Shown here: positions 7,993 through 15,764 of the stretch, piece by piece
Layout: every line of letters begins with the position of its first letter
Numbering within the stretch: position 1 is the stretch's first letter
NCBI RefSeq assembly: GCF_013204795.1
Contig: NZ_JABMKW010000012.1
Span: forward strand, 62,001-126,000
Reading direction: 5' to 3'
From: Pedobacter panaciterrae
Lineage (GTDB): Bacteria > Bacteroidota > Bacteroidia > Sphingobacteriales > Sphingobacteriaceae
Length of the DNA: 64,000 bases
Notes under the pieces: generated by a model
Told to the model about the DNA's origin: nothing
What the model saw: only the letters and a program-made list of their open reading frames with translations
Database searches by the model: none
Position numbers and translations under genes: made by a program

Positions 7993-10900
7993 TTAAAACC
8001 CTAAGCTTAAGCCTAATGAATAGCTTTTCATCAAAGGATAGTTGTAACCATCTCCGTTGGTACTGCCTGAGTTCAGATCCTGATCTGAGGGTACTGCGTT
8101 CTCCACATCTATGGTTTTCACAATTTTATAGAGTGGCGAGTAGGTGAATAGGTTCTCTCCTGAAAAAAATATTTTTGCTGAGCGCGCCCCAATACGTGAA
8201 ATCAGTTTTGCAGGTAAATTGTAACCAATCTGAAGGTTCTTCATCCGCAAATAAGCAACATTCTGCAGGTATTTAGTTTGCGCTACGCCAAGCTCCCTAT
8301 TGGTGTTGCTGGAAGCCGCACGCGACATCGTTCTTGGGAAATAAGCATTTGTGTTTTCAGGTGTCCACATATTGCCCACATGAAAAGTAGGAATGTTGTT
8401 GTATGGCCTGTTGTACTGACCCCAGAACATTTCGGTTTCTGTACTCGGGTACCATTGCTGTTTACCAACACCCTGGAAGAATGTAGAGAAAAAGAAATTG
8501 TTCCAGTCGGCACCAAGACTTATGCTATACAAATATCTTGGAGCAGAATTTCCTATAATTCTTCTATCGCCTGGTTTGTCCACAGTATTGTCTCCAATAT
8601 TCACAAAACCATCACCATTGGTATCTTTCAGTTTGATGTCGCCAGGATACCAGATATTGGTTGGTGAGGCGCGCATTTGCGGGCTTTGCTTGGCATGTGC
8701 ATCAATATCAGCCTGATCTATAAAGAAACCTTCTGTTTCATAGCCCCAGATCTCTCCTATTGTCTGGCCTTCGTAATACTCCTTACCGGTCCCGTTATTT
8801 CCTACATCTGTAAGCAATTTAGTGGGGTTGTTGTACTTATCAATCTTCGATTTGCTATCAGATAGGGTTAAGCGAACATTATATTTAAAAGGTTTATCTG
8901 CATTACCAATCCTGTCGTTCCATGATATTGAGGCTTCCCATCCTCTGGTTGTCAAATCTGCATAGTTTCCTTTTGGTACAGTATTTCCAAAAACAGCAGG
9001 AGCTGTTAAACCTACGGTAAACATATCAGTAGTTTTCCGAACATAGGCGTCGCCACTGAAAGTCAGACGGTTAGACAACATTGCCAGATCTAAACCAAAG
9101 TTGGTGGTAGTAGAAGTTTCCCAGGTAATCTGGTCTGGAAGCACACCAGGTTGCTTAGTGGTTTGAGGCCTTACACCTCCCAGTACCAATGGTGACTGCG
9201 AGACAAGAAAAAGCTCCTGAAATTCATACGAATTTATATTTCCGTTACCCAATGAGCCATAAGATGCACGTACTTTCAGGTCTGAGATAATTTTATCTGA
9301 AACATTCCAGAAAGATTCCTTATTAACTCTCCATCCGGCTGAAACCGAAGGGAAGAATCCGTAACGCTGACCAGAAGGGAATTTTGAGGATCCATCATAG
9401 CGCGCATTTACCTCTAACAGGTAACGGTCTTTAAAGGAATAGTTCAATCTTGAAAAACCACCTAATACTGCCCATTGCTCATAAGCTCCTAATGTATTAA
9501 TTGCTTGTCCGAGTGCCAGATTTAAATCAGTTGCATCTTCAAAAATGATCCCGTTCCGCTGCGTAGAGAGTCTCTTGTAGGTAGATTCTTCATAGTTATA
9601 TCCGGCCATTACTTTTAAATAATGATCGTCGCCGAATTTGTCTTCAAACTCACCATAGATATTTGCAGCCAGGTATTGTGTTTCTCTTCTATCGAATAAA
9701 AGGTCATTGGTAGTAGTACCTACATAAGAAGTAATCCCTTTTATATTACTGTACGGTACCTGAACGCGTTTTTGGTTGATACCATTATTGGTATTACGGA
9801 AGGTAAAATCAGCATTAACCCTAAATTTATTATTAAAGAAATTGGATCTCAATCCGGTGATATTCCTAAAAACCTGTCTTTTCGTATCAATACCGTTCTT
9901 TCCATAATAGAAATCTCCTACAGTATATACAGCAGTAAAAGTCATGGAACCATCAGGGTTAAACATCGGCATAGTCGGGTGACCCTCATCCGCAATGTTC
10001 CTCCAGATTCCTCCGCCTTCTCCTACGTTAATAGGATTATGATAATTCATTACAGAGTAGTCGGCATTGTTTTCTATAGTTAGCCATGGAAATACCTGTA
10101 CAGATCCCTTTGCACGGATGTTTTTCATGTTGTAGTCATCAGTGTTATACCTGAAAAGTCCATCCTGCCCTAAAAAACGACCTGAAACCAGAAAGGAGGT
10201 TTTATCACTACTCCCACTGATGGACAAATTGTTTTCTGTAGCTACTGTATTTTTTTTGTACAATTGACCATACCAGTCTGTATTTCCGTAATAAGTATAC
10301 TCACCTGTTGTTGGATTTACCTCTACTTCATTGTAAGGTTGTCCCGATTCGGCTCTTCTTTTAAACTCATCTAAGTAAGCCTGAGAAAATTTCTGGGTTT
10401 TATTAACGTTCTGAGGAAAAGAGCCATCTCCGTTTACAAATGCTTCGGCAAACATTTTTGCCCAGGTGTATCCATCGGTTACAAAGTCGGGCGTTTGTAA
10501 CGGGTTCTTTAAAGCATAGTTGCTAGAGAAGTTCACAGTTGTTCTGCCTTTTTCTGGTCTTTTGGTCGTGATAAGCACAACACCAAACGCACCCCTGGCA
10601 CCGTAAATTGCTGCTGAGGCGGCATCCTTTAGAATAGACACTGTTTCTACATCATTTGGGTTCAGCAAACTTGGATCTCCTTCAAAACCATCAATCAGAA
10701 TCAATGCACTTCCGCCCTGCCCAATAGACGTAGTTCCCCTGATGTTATAGCTCGGTGACTGCGTTGGCTTTCCGTCCATCATTTTGATGTTCAGATTGGG
10801 TAGCAGCCCTTGAAGTCCTTGTGTAAGGTTAGGCACAGGTCTGTTCTCTAATGATTTCGAAGAGATCTGATCAACAGCTCCCGTAAGGTTTTCTCTTTTC

Positions 10901-11550
10901 TGTGTGCCATACCCAACTACCAATACCTCATTTAAAGTGCCTGTTTGCGCAGTAAGTGAAACATTTAGTGTTGTTGTTTCTCCGGGTTTTACCACAACCC
11001 TGCTCTGTGTAGATGAGCCGTAAGATACAAAACTAACTACAAGTGTGTAAACACCCGGTGCAACATTAATACTATAAGTACCATCAACCTTACTCTGCAC
11101 TCCTGTATTTAGTTCTAGAATTTTGATGCTCGCTCCAGGGAGTGGCTCGCCTTTTTCGTCAACAATTTTACCGGTAATTTTACCGGGATCTTCATTTTTA
11201 ATTAAGGTGATGGTTCCTTTCACCTCTTCGCGGAAAGTAAGACCCGTTTCGTCAAAAATAGATTTTAAAATTTCTTCTATTTTTTCGTTACTAAAATCTT
11301 TCTCCTGGGTTCTGAATCTTTTAAGTTTTAGGTATGCCGGGTCGTAGGCAAAATCGACTCCGCTTTTCATTTGCAGCTTTTCTATCGCAATAAGCAGATT
11401 TTCATTTTTAAAGGTAATATTGACTCTTTTATTTAAAACCTGGCCACTGGAATTGTCTGCAAATAATATTTGCGTACTGGCGATTATAAAGGCGTAGATA
11501 AGCAGTGTATAACGCATAATCTTCTGCAAAAGCAGTAAATGTTTTTTCAT
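7993..11550 (-). CDS. SusC/RagA-family TonB-dependent transporter with STN domain
   Basis: A 1185-residue outer-membrane channel. After a long signal peptide comes an STN (secretin/TonB N-terminal) domain at about residues 45-115, which in this class talks to a FecR anti-sigma factor. Then a carboxypeptidase-regulatory-like beta-sandwich (KITGKIVDEKGEPLPGASI, about 128-205) and the plug (LNEVLVVGYGTQKRENLTGA to DGFEGDPSLLNPNDVETV). The remaining roughly 850 residues form the 22-strand barrel, ending in Phe (LGLSLGF). The STN domain fits control by the sigma/FecR pair just upstream. Confidence 0.96.
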   Translation of the reverse strand: MKKHLLLLQKIMRYTLLIYAFIIASTQILFADNSSGQVLNKRVNITFKNENLLIAIEKLQMKSGVDFAYDPAYLKLKRFRTQEKDFSNEKIEEILKSIFDETGLTFREEVKGTITLIKNEDPGKITGKIVDEKGEPLPGASIKILELNTGVQSKVDGTYSINVAPGVYTLVVSFVSYGSSTQSRVVVKPGETTTLNVSLTAQTGTLNEVLVVGYGTQKRENLTGAVDQISSKSLENRPVPNLTQGLQGLLPNLNIKMMDGKPTQSPSYNIRGTTSIGQGGSALILIDGFEGDPSLLNPNDVETVSILKDAASAAIYGARGAFGVVLITTKRPEKGRTTVNFSSNYALKNPLQTPDFVTDGYTWAKMFAEAFVNGDGSFPQNVNKTQKFSQAYLDEFKRRAESGQPYNEVEVNPTTGEYTYYGNTDWYGQLYKKNTVATENNLSISGSSDKTSFLVSGRFLGQDGLFRYNTDDYNMKNIRAKGSVQVFPWLTIENNADYSVMNYHNPINVGEGGGIWRNIADEGHPTMPMFNPDGSMTFTAVYTVGDFYYGKNGIDTKRQVFRNITGLRSNFFNNKFRVNADFTFRNTNNGINQKRVQVPYSNIKGITSYVGTTTNDLLFDRRETQYLAANIYGEFEDKFGDDHYLKVMAGYNYEESTYKRLSTQRNGIIFEDATDLNLALGQAINTLGAYEQWAVLGGFSRLNYSFKDRYLLEVNARYDGSSKFPSGQRYGFFPSVSAGWRVNKESFWNVSDKIISDLKVRASYGSLGNGNINSYEFQELFLVSQSPLVLGGVRPQTTKQPGVLPDQITWETSTTTNFGLDLAMLSNRLTFSGDAYVRKTTDMFTVGLTAPAVFGNTVPKGNYADLTTRGWEASISWNDRIGNADKPFKYNVRLTLSDSKSKIDKYNNPTKLLTDVGNNGTGKEYYEGQTIGEIWGYETEGFFIDQADIDAHAKQSPQMRASPTNIWYPGDIKLKDTNGDGFVNIGDNTVDKPGDRRIIGNSAPRYLYSISLGADWNNFFFSTFFQGVGKQQWYPSTETEMFWGQYNRPYNNIPTFHVGNMWTPENTNAYFPRTMSRAASSNTNRELGVAQTKYLQNVAYLRMKNLQIGYNLPAKLISRIGARSAKIFFSGENLFTYSPLYKIVKTIDVENAVPSDQDLNSGSTNGDGYNYPLMKSYSLGLSLGF

Positions 11551-11590
11551 ATATTTGTTATTTTATTGATAAATAAGATTCTACAAGATC

Positions 11591-11624
11591 CAACAGGTAG
11601 AGGGTCTCAAACTACTTCCTGTTG
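11591..11624. repeat. Inverted repeat in fecR-susC gap
   Basis: CAACAGG (11591-11597) pairs with CCTGTTG (11618-11624), and the adjoining TAG/CTA can extend the stem past a two-base bulge. It lies between the end of fecR and the start of susC, a place where partial termination could set regulator expression apart from transporter expression. No U-run is seen. Confidence 0.45.
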
Positions 11625-11633
11625 AATTTATCA

Positions 11634-11662
11634 ATCCGGATCTGCTTCAGATCCGGTTTTTT
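11634..11662 (+). terminator. Hairpin just after fecR with U-run on the antisense strand
   Basis: A perfect 9-bp stem CCGGATCTG / CAGATCCGG with a 3-nt loop is followed on the plus strand by T6 and then ATTTTT. This is a strong intrinsic terminator for plus-strand transcription, i.e. antisense to fecR. In the fecR direction the hairpin is preceded by an A-run and followed by ATTGAT, so it is not a classical terminator of that gene. Confidence 0.65.
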
Positions 11663-11666
11663 ATTT

Positions 11667-12662
11667 TTAGTATATCACTATTTCATTTCCTATCCTCCTA
11701 TATTTATTTTGATGTACTGAACAAATTATTTTCATAGTCTGATCAAGTGAACGTGCAGACCGTATTTGTATATTATATAAGTAACTTGAAGTAGCGGTCC
11801 TGCTGCCTTTTAGAATTATACCATAATTAATTTTCATAACTTTTGCCAATTCTGCAAACGAAGCATGGTCCAGATCTGTTACCTGTTCAAACCATGCGTT
11901 ATGCTCACGCGTAGCAAAATCACTTGTTTTCCATTTACTTGTTTTCGAATTATAGTGTAAACGTTTGCCAGGGAGCAAACGATCAAACACGTTTTTACTA
12001 TCGCTCACCTCCACTTTTCCTTCAGTAACACTTACCTCGGTTATGGCTTTCGGTTGCGTACTCACGGCAAACTTAGTACCCAATACACGTGTTTTAATTT
12101 GTTTGGTATAAACTACAAATGGGTGTTTAGCATCCTTAGTAACTTCAAAAAAAGCTTCTCCTTCATCTAAAAAAATTGACCTATCGGAATAAACCGGCTC
12201 ACCTGAAGAATTCAACACGTATTTAGCTGGTATCCGCAGTTTTGTTCTGGGATTCATTTGAATGACAGATTGATCTGCAAGGATTATCTTTTTGTATTCT
12301 CCGTTTTTAGTCTCCACTACGCTAAATACTTCGTTTTCTACAGATTTCTTAAAGTCATTTGATGGCTTTAAGAATTTTCTGCCAAAAAAGAGTGCGGGTA
12401 TAATTAAAGCCAGTACTGCAGCATACTTATAGTAATGTTTAAATAACGATACTTTTGTATTTGAAAAATTATCCCTCTTGGCTAAAATAGCATTTTCCAT
12501 TTCAGCCTTAATGATTTCTTCTTTACCAGATTCAGAAAACTCTTGCATAGCAGCTTCATCATCGTATGAAGCATACCAATTCTCGACGATTTGCTTTTCG
12601 TCGTCACTTGCCATTCCGCTGACATAACGTTCTAGTATTTTTTTAAACTGCTCTGATTCCAA
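11667..12662 (-). CDS. FecR-family anti-sigma factor
   Basis: A 331-residue inner-membrane anti-sigma regulator. The cytoplasmic N-terminus (EQFKKILERYVSGMASDDEK, then VENWYASYDDEA) is the sigma-binding helical part. A single membrane helix lies near residues 78-98 (YAAVLALIIPALFFG). The periplasmic FecR domain (EVFSVVETKNGEYKKIILAD to FVVYTKQIKTRVLGTKFAV) and a C-terminal DUF4974-like domain (ATSSYLYNIQIRSARSLDQT) complete it. The start codon appears to be TTG at 12662: the conserved N-terminal helix begins there, an in-frame TAA lies upstream, and the first in-frame ATG would remove 16 conserved residues. It is 69 nt downstream of the sigma gene. Confidence 0.93.
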   Translation of the reverse strand: MESEQFKKILERYVSGMASDDEKQIVENWYASYDDEAAMQEFSESGKEEIIKAEMENAILAKRDNFSNTKVSLFKHYYKYAAVLALIIPALFFGRKFLKPSNDFKKSVENEVFSVVETKNGEYKKIILADQSVIQMNPRTKLRIPAKYVLNSSGEPVYSDRSIFLDEGEAFFEVTKDAKHPFVVYTKQIKTRVLGTKFAVSTQPKAITEVSVTEGKVEVSDSKNVFDRLLPGKRLHYNSKTSKWKTSDFATREHNAWFEQVTDLDHASFAELAKVMKINYGIILKGSRTATSSYLYNIQIRSARSLDQTMKIICSVHQNKYRRIGNEIVIY

Positions 12663-12730
12663 ACCTCTGCCTCTTTCTTATAAGTAACTTCAAACACTCG
12701 AATCTACTTTGAGAAATTGTTAAGTTTGTA

Positions 12731-13297
12731 TTAATTAATCAGTCGCTCGGGGAATTTTTCACTTAACCTCTTCCTGATCCTTCTCATGGCTTCACAAATA
12801 TGATTTGAAACCGTCTGCTCAGCAAGGTTTAGTTTTTCTGCTATTTCAGATGTGGAATGATGAGCATGTTTAAGCAGGTATGCATGACGCATTTTTTCCG
12901 GAAAACCTTTTATTTCTACCTCTATAAGCTTTTCCAGATCCAGATAGTCCGATAGTTCATTAATAGAAACTGATGCATCTTCAAATTTCCTTAAGGTATG
13001 ATCAAAAACACGTTCTTCTATTTTTTCTGATCTGAAATAATTGAGTACCTGGAATTTTGCAGCCCCCATCAAAAATTGTTCAAGGCTGGTATTAATTATG
13101 ATTGTTTCTTTTCGCTCCCAAATATTGATAAAAACATTCTGGACAATATCTTTAGCAGCTTCCTCGTCTTTAATACGGGTTAATATATGGACATACAGCT
13201 TCTTCCAATACATCTCATACAAGAGATCGTAAGCTGCAGTATCGCCCAACTTAAGTTGTCGAACTATTTCCTCGTCTTTTCTTCCAACTTGAAGCAT
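12731..13297 (-). CDS. ECF-type RNA polymerase sigma-70 factor
   Basis: A 188-residue extracytoplasmic-function sigma factor of the Bacteroidetes SusC/D-associated group. Region 2 contains YDLLYEMYWKKLYVHILTRIKDEEAAKDIVQNVFINIWERK; region 4 contains MRHAYLLKHAHHSTSEIAEKLNLAEQTVSNHICEAMRRIR with its helix-turn-helix. The first ATG (13297) gives MLQVGRKDEEIV; a TTG two codons further upstream is less likely. With the next gene (FecR) it forms the sensory relay: ligand on SusC, STN domain, FecR, then release of sigma to transcribe the downstream operon. Confidence 0.94.
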   Translation of the reverse strand: MLQVGRKDEEIVRQLKLGDTAAYDLLYEMYWKKLYVHILTRIKDEEAAKDIVQNVFINIWERKETIIINTSLEQFLMGAAKFQVLNYFRSEKIEERVFDHTLRKFEDASVSINELSDYLDLEKLIEVEIKGFPEKMRHAYLLKHAHHSTSEIAEKLNLAEQTVSNHICEAMRRIRKRLSEKFPERLIN

Positions 13298-13413
13298 ATT
13301 CAAAAGTAGAGTTCCAATATGAACAGGATGTTAACTCTTATTATTTGGTTATATTTAGTTAATTAAATATATGCAAAAGTTGTTCATATGATTACAATAA
13401 CTCGATTAAATAT

Positions 13414-14811
13414 ATGGATATGAAAAAAATATACTGGCCCTTCTTATTATTACTCACTGTAATGAATATTCCAGCAGGTTATGGTCAAAAAATAAATCGA
13501 AAAAATGTAAAAATGCAGCAATTGCGTGTATCAGATAACCGCAGATTCCTTGTTTATGCTGATGGTAAGCCTTTTTTCTATCTTGGAGATACTGCCTGGG
13601 AGTTATTACACAGATTAACCCTTAAAGACGCAGAGATCTACATGGATAACCGCAGATCCAAAGGATTTACAGTACTTCAAACGGTAATATTGGCCGAGCT
13701 GGATGGGATAAATGAGCCCAATGCACTTGGCCATAAACCAATGGAAAACAATAACGTTTCTGAACTTAATGAAGACTATTTTAAGGATATTGATGCGTTT
13801 GTTCAATTGGCTGCCAAAAAAAATCTATACATGGGCCTGTTACCGCTATGGGGCGATAAAGTTTTTAAAAGCACCTGGGGAAAAGGCCCTGAAATTTTCA
13901 ATGTTCAAAACGCAAAGGAATATGGAAAGTTTCTTGGCAACAGATATAAGAGCCAACCTAACATTATATGGATATTGGGTGGCGACCGTAATCCTCGCGG
14001 TGAAAAAGATGTGGCCATTTGGCGCGCTTTAGCGGAAGGCATTGCTGAAGGTGCCGGAGGCAATGATAAAGTGTTAATGACTTTTCATCCACAACCAAAA
14101 GAAAATGGCGGTTCATCAACCTGGTTTCATAATGATGAGTGGCTGGATTTTAATATGCTCCAGACAGGACATTGCAGGGATGGAAGTAATTATGATAAGA
14201 TCTCTTATGATTACAATTTAAAGCCAACAAAACCAGTGGTTGATGGGGAACCTCTTTATGAGGACCATCCGGTATGTTTTGATGCGAAAAAGAACGGATT
14301 CTCAACAGCAGACGACATTCGAAAATTAGCATACTGGCAGGTATTTGCCGGTGCACTCGGACACACTTATGGCTGCCACGACATATGGCAGTTCTACGCT
14401 CCCGGCCGCGAACCAATCAATTTAGCCCGACATTACTGGAAAGAAGCAATGGATTTACCGGGCTCACAACAGATGGGCTATGTAAAAAAACTAATCCAAT
14501 CCCAATCAATGCTTGACCGTATTCCCGATCAGGGTTTAATTTTAGGAGATAACCCTAAAGACGGGGCACACTGTAGTGCCACCCGTGCAAATGATGGGCA
14601 TTATGCTTTTATTTATACTCCTACCGGGCGCAAATTGGATGTCAATACAACTCATCTGAAAGGAAAGCAATTCTTTAAGGCCAAATGGTTTAATCCTAGA
14701 AATGGTGTATTTAGCATGGCATTTAAAATCGACAAAAAGCCTCAGCTTACTTTTACACCTCCAACAAGCGGAGATGCTTTGGATTGGGTACTTATATTAG
14801 AAGCTGGTTAA
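13414..14811 (+). CDS. Secreted DUF4038/GH140-like glycoside hydrolase
   Basis: A 465-residue exported protein (signal peptide ending IPAGYGQ). The opening LRVSDNRRFLVYADGKPFFYLGDTAWELLHRLT is the diagnostic start of the DUF4038 TIM barrel, the fold of GH140 apiosidases. Likely catalytic segments are WILGGDRNP (about residue 190) and KPVVDGEPLYEDHP (about residue 270, nucleophile Glu). The C-terminal 90 residues match the putative collagen-binding-like domain that usually follows (DGHYAFIYTPTGRKL to FTPPTSGDALDWVLILEA). It is divergent from the ECF sigma gene, sharing a 116-nt promoter region. ATG at 13414 and at 13420 are both plausible starts. Exact glycan target unknown. Confidence 0.85.
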   Translation: MDMKKIYWPFLLLLTVMNIPAGYGQKINRKNVKMQQLRVSDNRRFLVYADGKPFFYLGDTAWELLHRLTLKDAEIYMDNRRSKGFTVLQTVILAELDGINEPNALGHKPMENNNVSELNEDYFKDIDAFVQLAAKKNLYMGLLPLWGDKVFKSTWGKGPEIFNVQNAKEYGKFLGNRYKSQPNIIWILGGDRNPRGEKDVAIWRALAEGIAEGAGGNDKVLMTFHPQPKENGGSSTWFHNDEWLDFNMLQTGHCRDGSNYDKISYDYNLKPTKPVVDGEPLYEDHPVCFDAKKNGFSTADDIRKLAYWQVFAGALGHTYGCHDIWQFYAPGREPINLARHYWKEAMDLPGSQQMGYVKKLIQSQSMLDRIPDQGLILGDNPKDGAHCSATRANDGHYAFIYTPTGRKLDVNTTHLKGKQFFKAKWFNPRNGVFSMAFKIDKKPQLTFTPPTSGDALDWVLILEAG

Positions 14812-14829
14812 TGTTAACCGTTAGTACTG

Positions 14830-15522
14830 CTAATGGTTAACGCCAATCATCTCTGAAAGCCGCTTTTCATTTAATACCAGAATGTTTCTACCCGAGACCT
14901 CAATTATCTTCTCTTTTATAAAATCATTACTTACTTTGAATAAGGTTTCATATGTTGTTCCTGAGTACGATGCAATATCTTGCCTGCTTAGACCTAAAGC
15001 GATAAAACCATTCTCATCAACCCCAAACTTATGTAGCAGAGCCAGAATAGATTGTGCTATCCTCGCTTTTACCGACATATGGGCCAGATCACGCATTGCC
15101 CTATGAGAGTCTTGCAATTCATTTGCAAAAAACTGCATTAACTTATAAGTTAAATCAGTATTTACCCTTAGCGTTGTTTCAAAGAAATCTCTCTCCAGAT
15201 AACATACTACTGTATTTTCTAATGCCGTAGCCGAAACTGGATATAACGGTTTTTTCCCGAGACCCAAATGGCCGATAATATCTTCAGGGCCGGCAAAACG
15301 AATAATCAACTCCTTTTCCTTATCCCATCTTTTATGAACCTTAACAGTTCCAGCAGATACAAAATAAATCCCGTTTACGGGATCGCCTTCTTTGAAGATC
15401 ACCTCGCCTTTTTTTACCTCAAAATTCTTTTTCTGAATTTGAAGCGCCGGCAACCATTCGGGCAAACATAATTTACACAGAAAACAGCTTTTAAGATCAC
15501 ATAGATTACGAGATTCCTTCAT
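14830..15522 (-). CDS. Crp/Fnr-family regulator with FNR-like cysteines
   Basis: A 230-residue transcription factor: cyclic-nucleotide-binding-like beta-barrel (about 28-125), dimerisation helix, and C-terminal HTH (GLSRQDIASYSGTTYETLFKVSNDF). The N-terminus carries Cys8, Cys13, Cys16 and Cys19, and Cys107 lies in ALENTVVCYLERDFF, the position matching Cys122 of E. coli FNR. These could bind an oxygen-sensitive Fe-S cluster. A paralogue with the same Cys8/13/16/107 lies at 28554. It is divergent from the ClC gene, with two dyad-symmetric sites between them. A role in anaerobic or nitrate/NO-linked control is inferred from the neighbourhood. Confidence 0.85.
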   Translation of the reverse strand: MKESRNLCDLKSCFLCKLCLPEWLPALQIQKKNFEVKKGEVIFKEGDPVNGIYFVSAGTVKVHKRWDKEKELIIRFAGPEDIIGHLGLGKKPLYPVSATALENTVVCYLERDFFETTLRVNTDLTYKLMQFFANELQDSHRAMRDLAHMSVKARIAQSILALLHKFGVDENGFIALGLSRQDIASYSGTTYETLFKVSNDFIKEKIIEVSGRNILVLNEKRLSEMIGVNH

Positions 15523-15606
15523 TTTTTATATGGGCATTTGATATGCAATAATACTATATAAATATCAAAAAAGAAGAATCCACGCATAAAATCCAAAACA
15601 AAAAAC

Positions 15607-15620
15607 ATTGTTTAAACAAT
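15607..15620. promoter_or_regulatory. Perfect palindrome, candidate Crp/Fnr operator
   Basis: ATTGTTTAAACAAT is a perfect 14-bp palindrome between the divergent regulator and ClC genes. The 5-4-5 layout is that of Crp/Fnr-family operators. Binding by the adjacent regulator is inference. Confidence 0.5.
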
Positions 15621-15656
15621 ATTAAAATACAAAATAAATAATTAAATAAAAATAAA

Positions 15657-15674
15657 ATATTGCATAAACAATAT
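15657..15674. promoter_or_regulatory. Second dyad, candidate Crp/Fnr operator of the ClC gene
   Basis: ATATTGCATAAACAATAT has 6-bp perfect arms around a 6-nt spacer. It shares the ATTG...CAAT halves of the palindrome 45 bp upstream. Its centre lies 39.5 bp before the start of the TACCTTTG -7 box of the ClC gene. Confidence 0.5.
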
Positions 15675-15704
15675 AATTGGCTTTTATAGCATGTAAATTA
15701 ACCT

Positions 15705-15712
15705 TACCTTTG
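15705..15712 (+). promoter_or_regulatory. -7 promoter element of the ClC gene
   Basis: TACCTTTG matches the Bacteroidetes sigma-A -7 consensus TAnnTTTG, 52 nt upstream of the ClC start codon. No good -33 box is visible at the usual spacing, which fits dependence on an activator. Confidence 0.55.
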
Positions 15713-15764
15713 TGCCCATAAATAAAATCACTCAGAGTTTAACACTAAAAAATTCATCAGCTAA

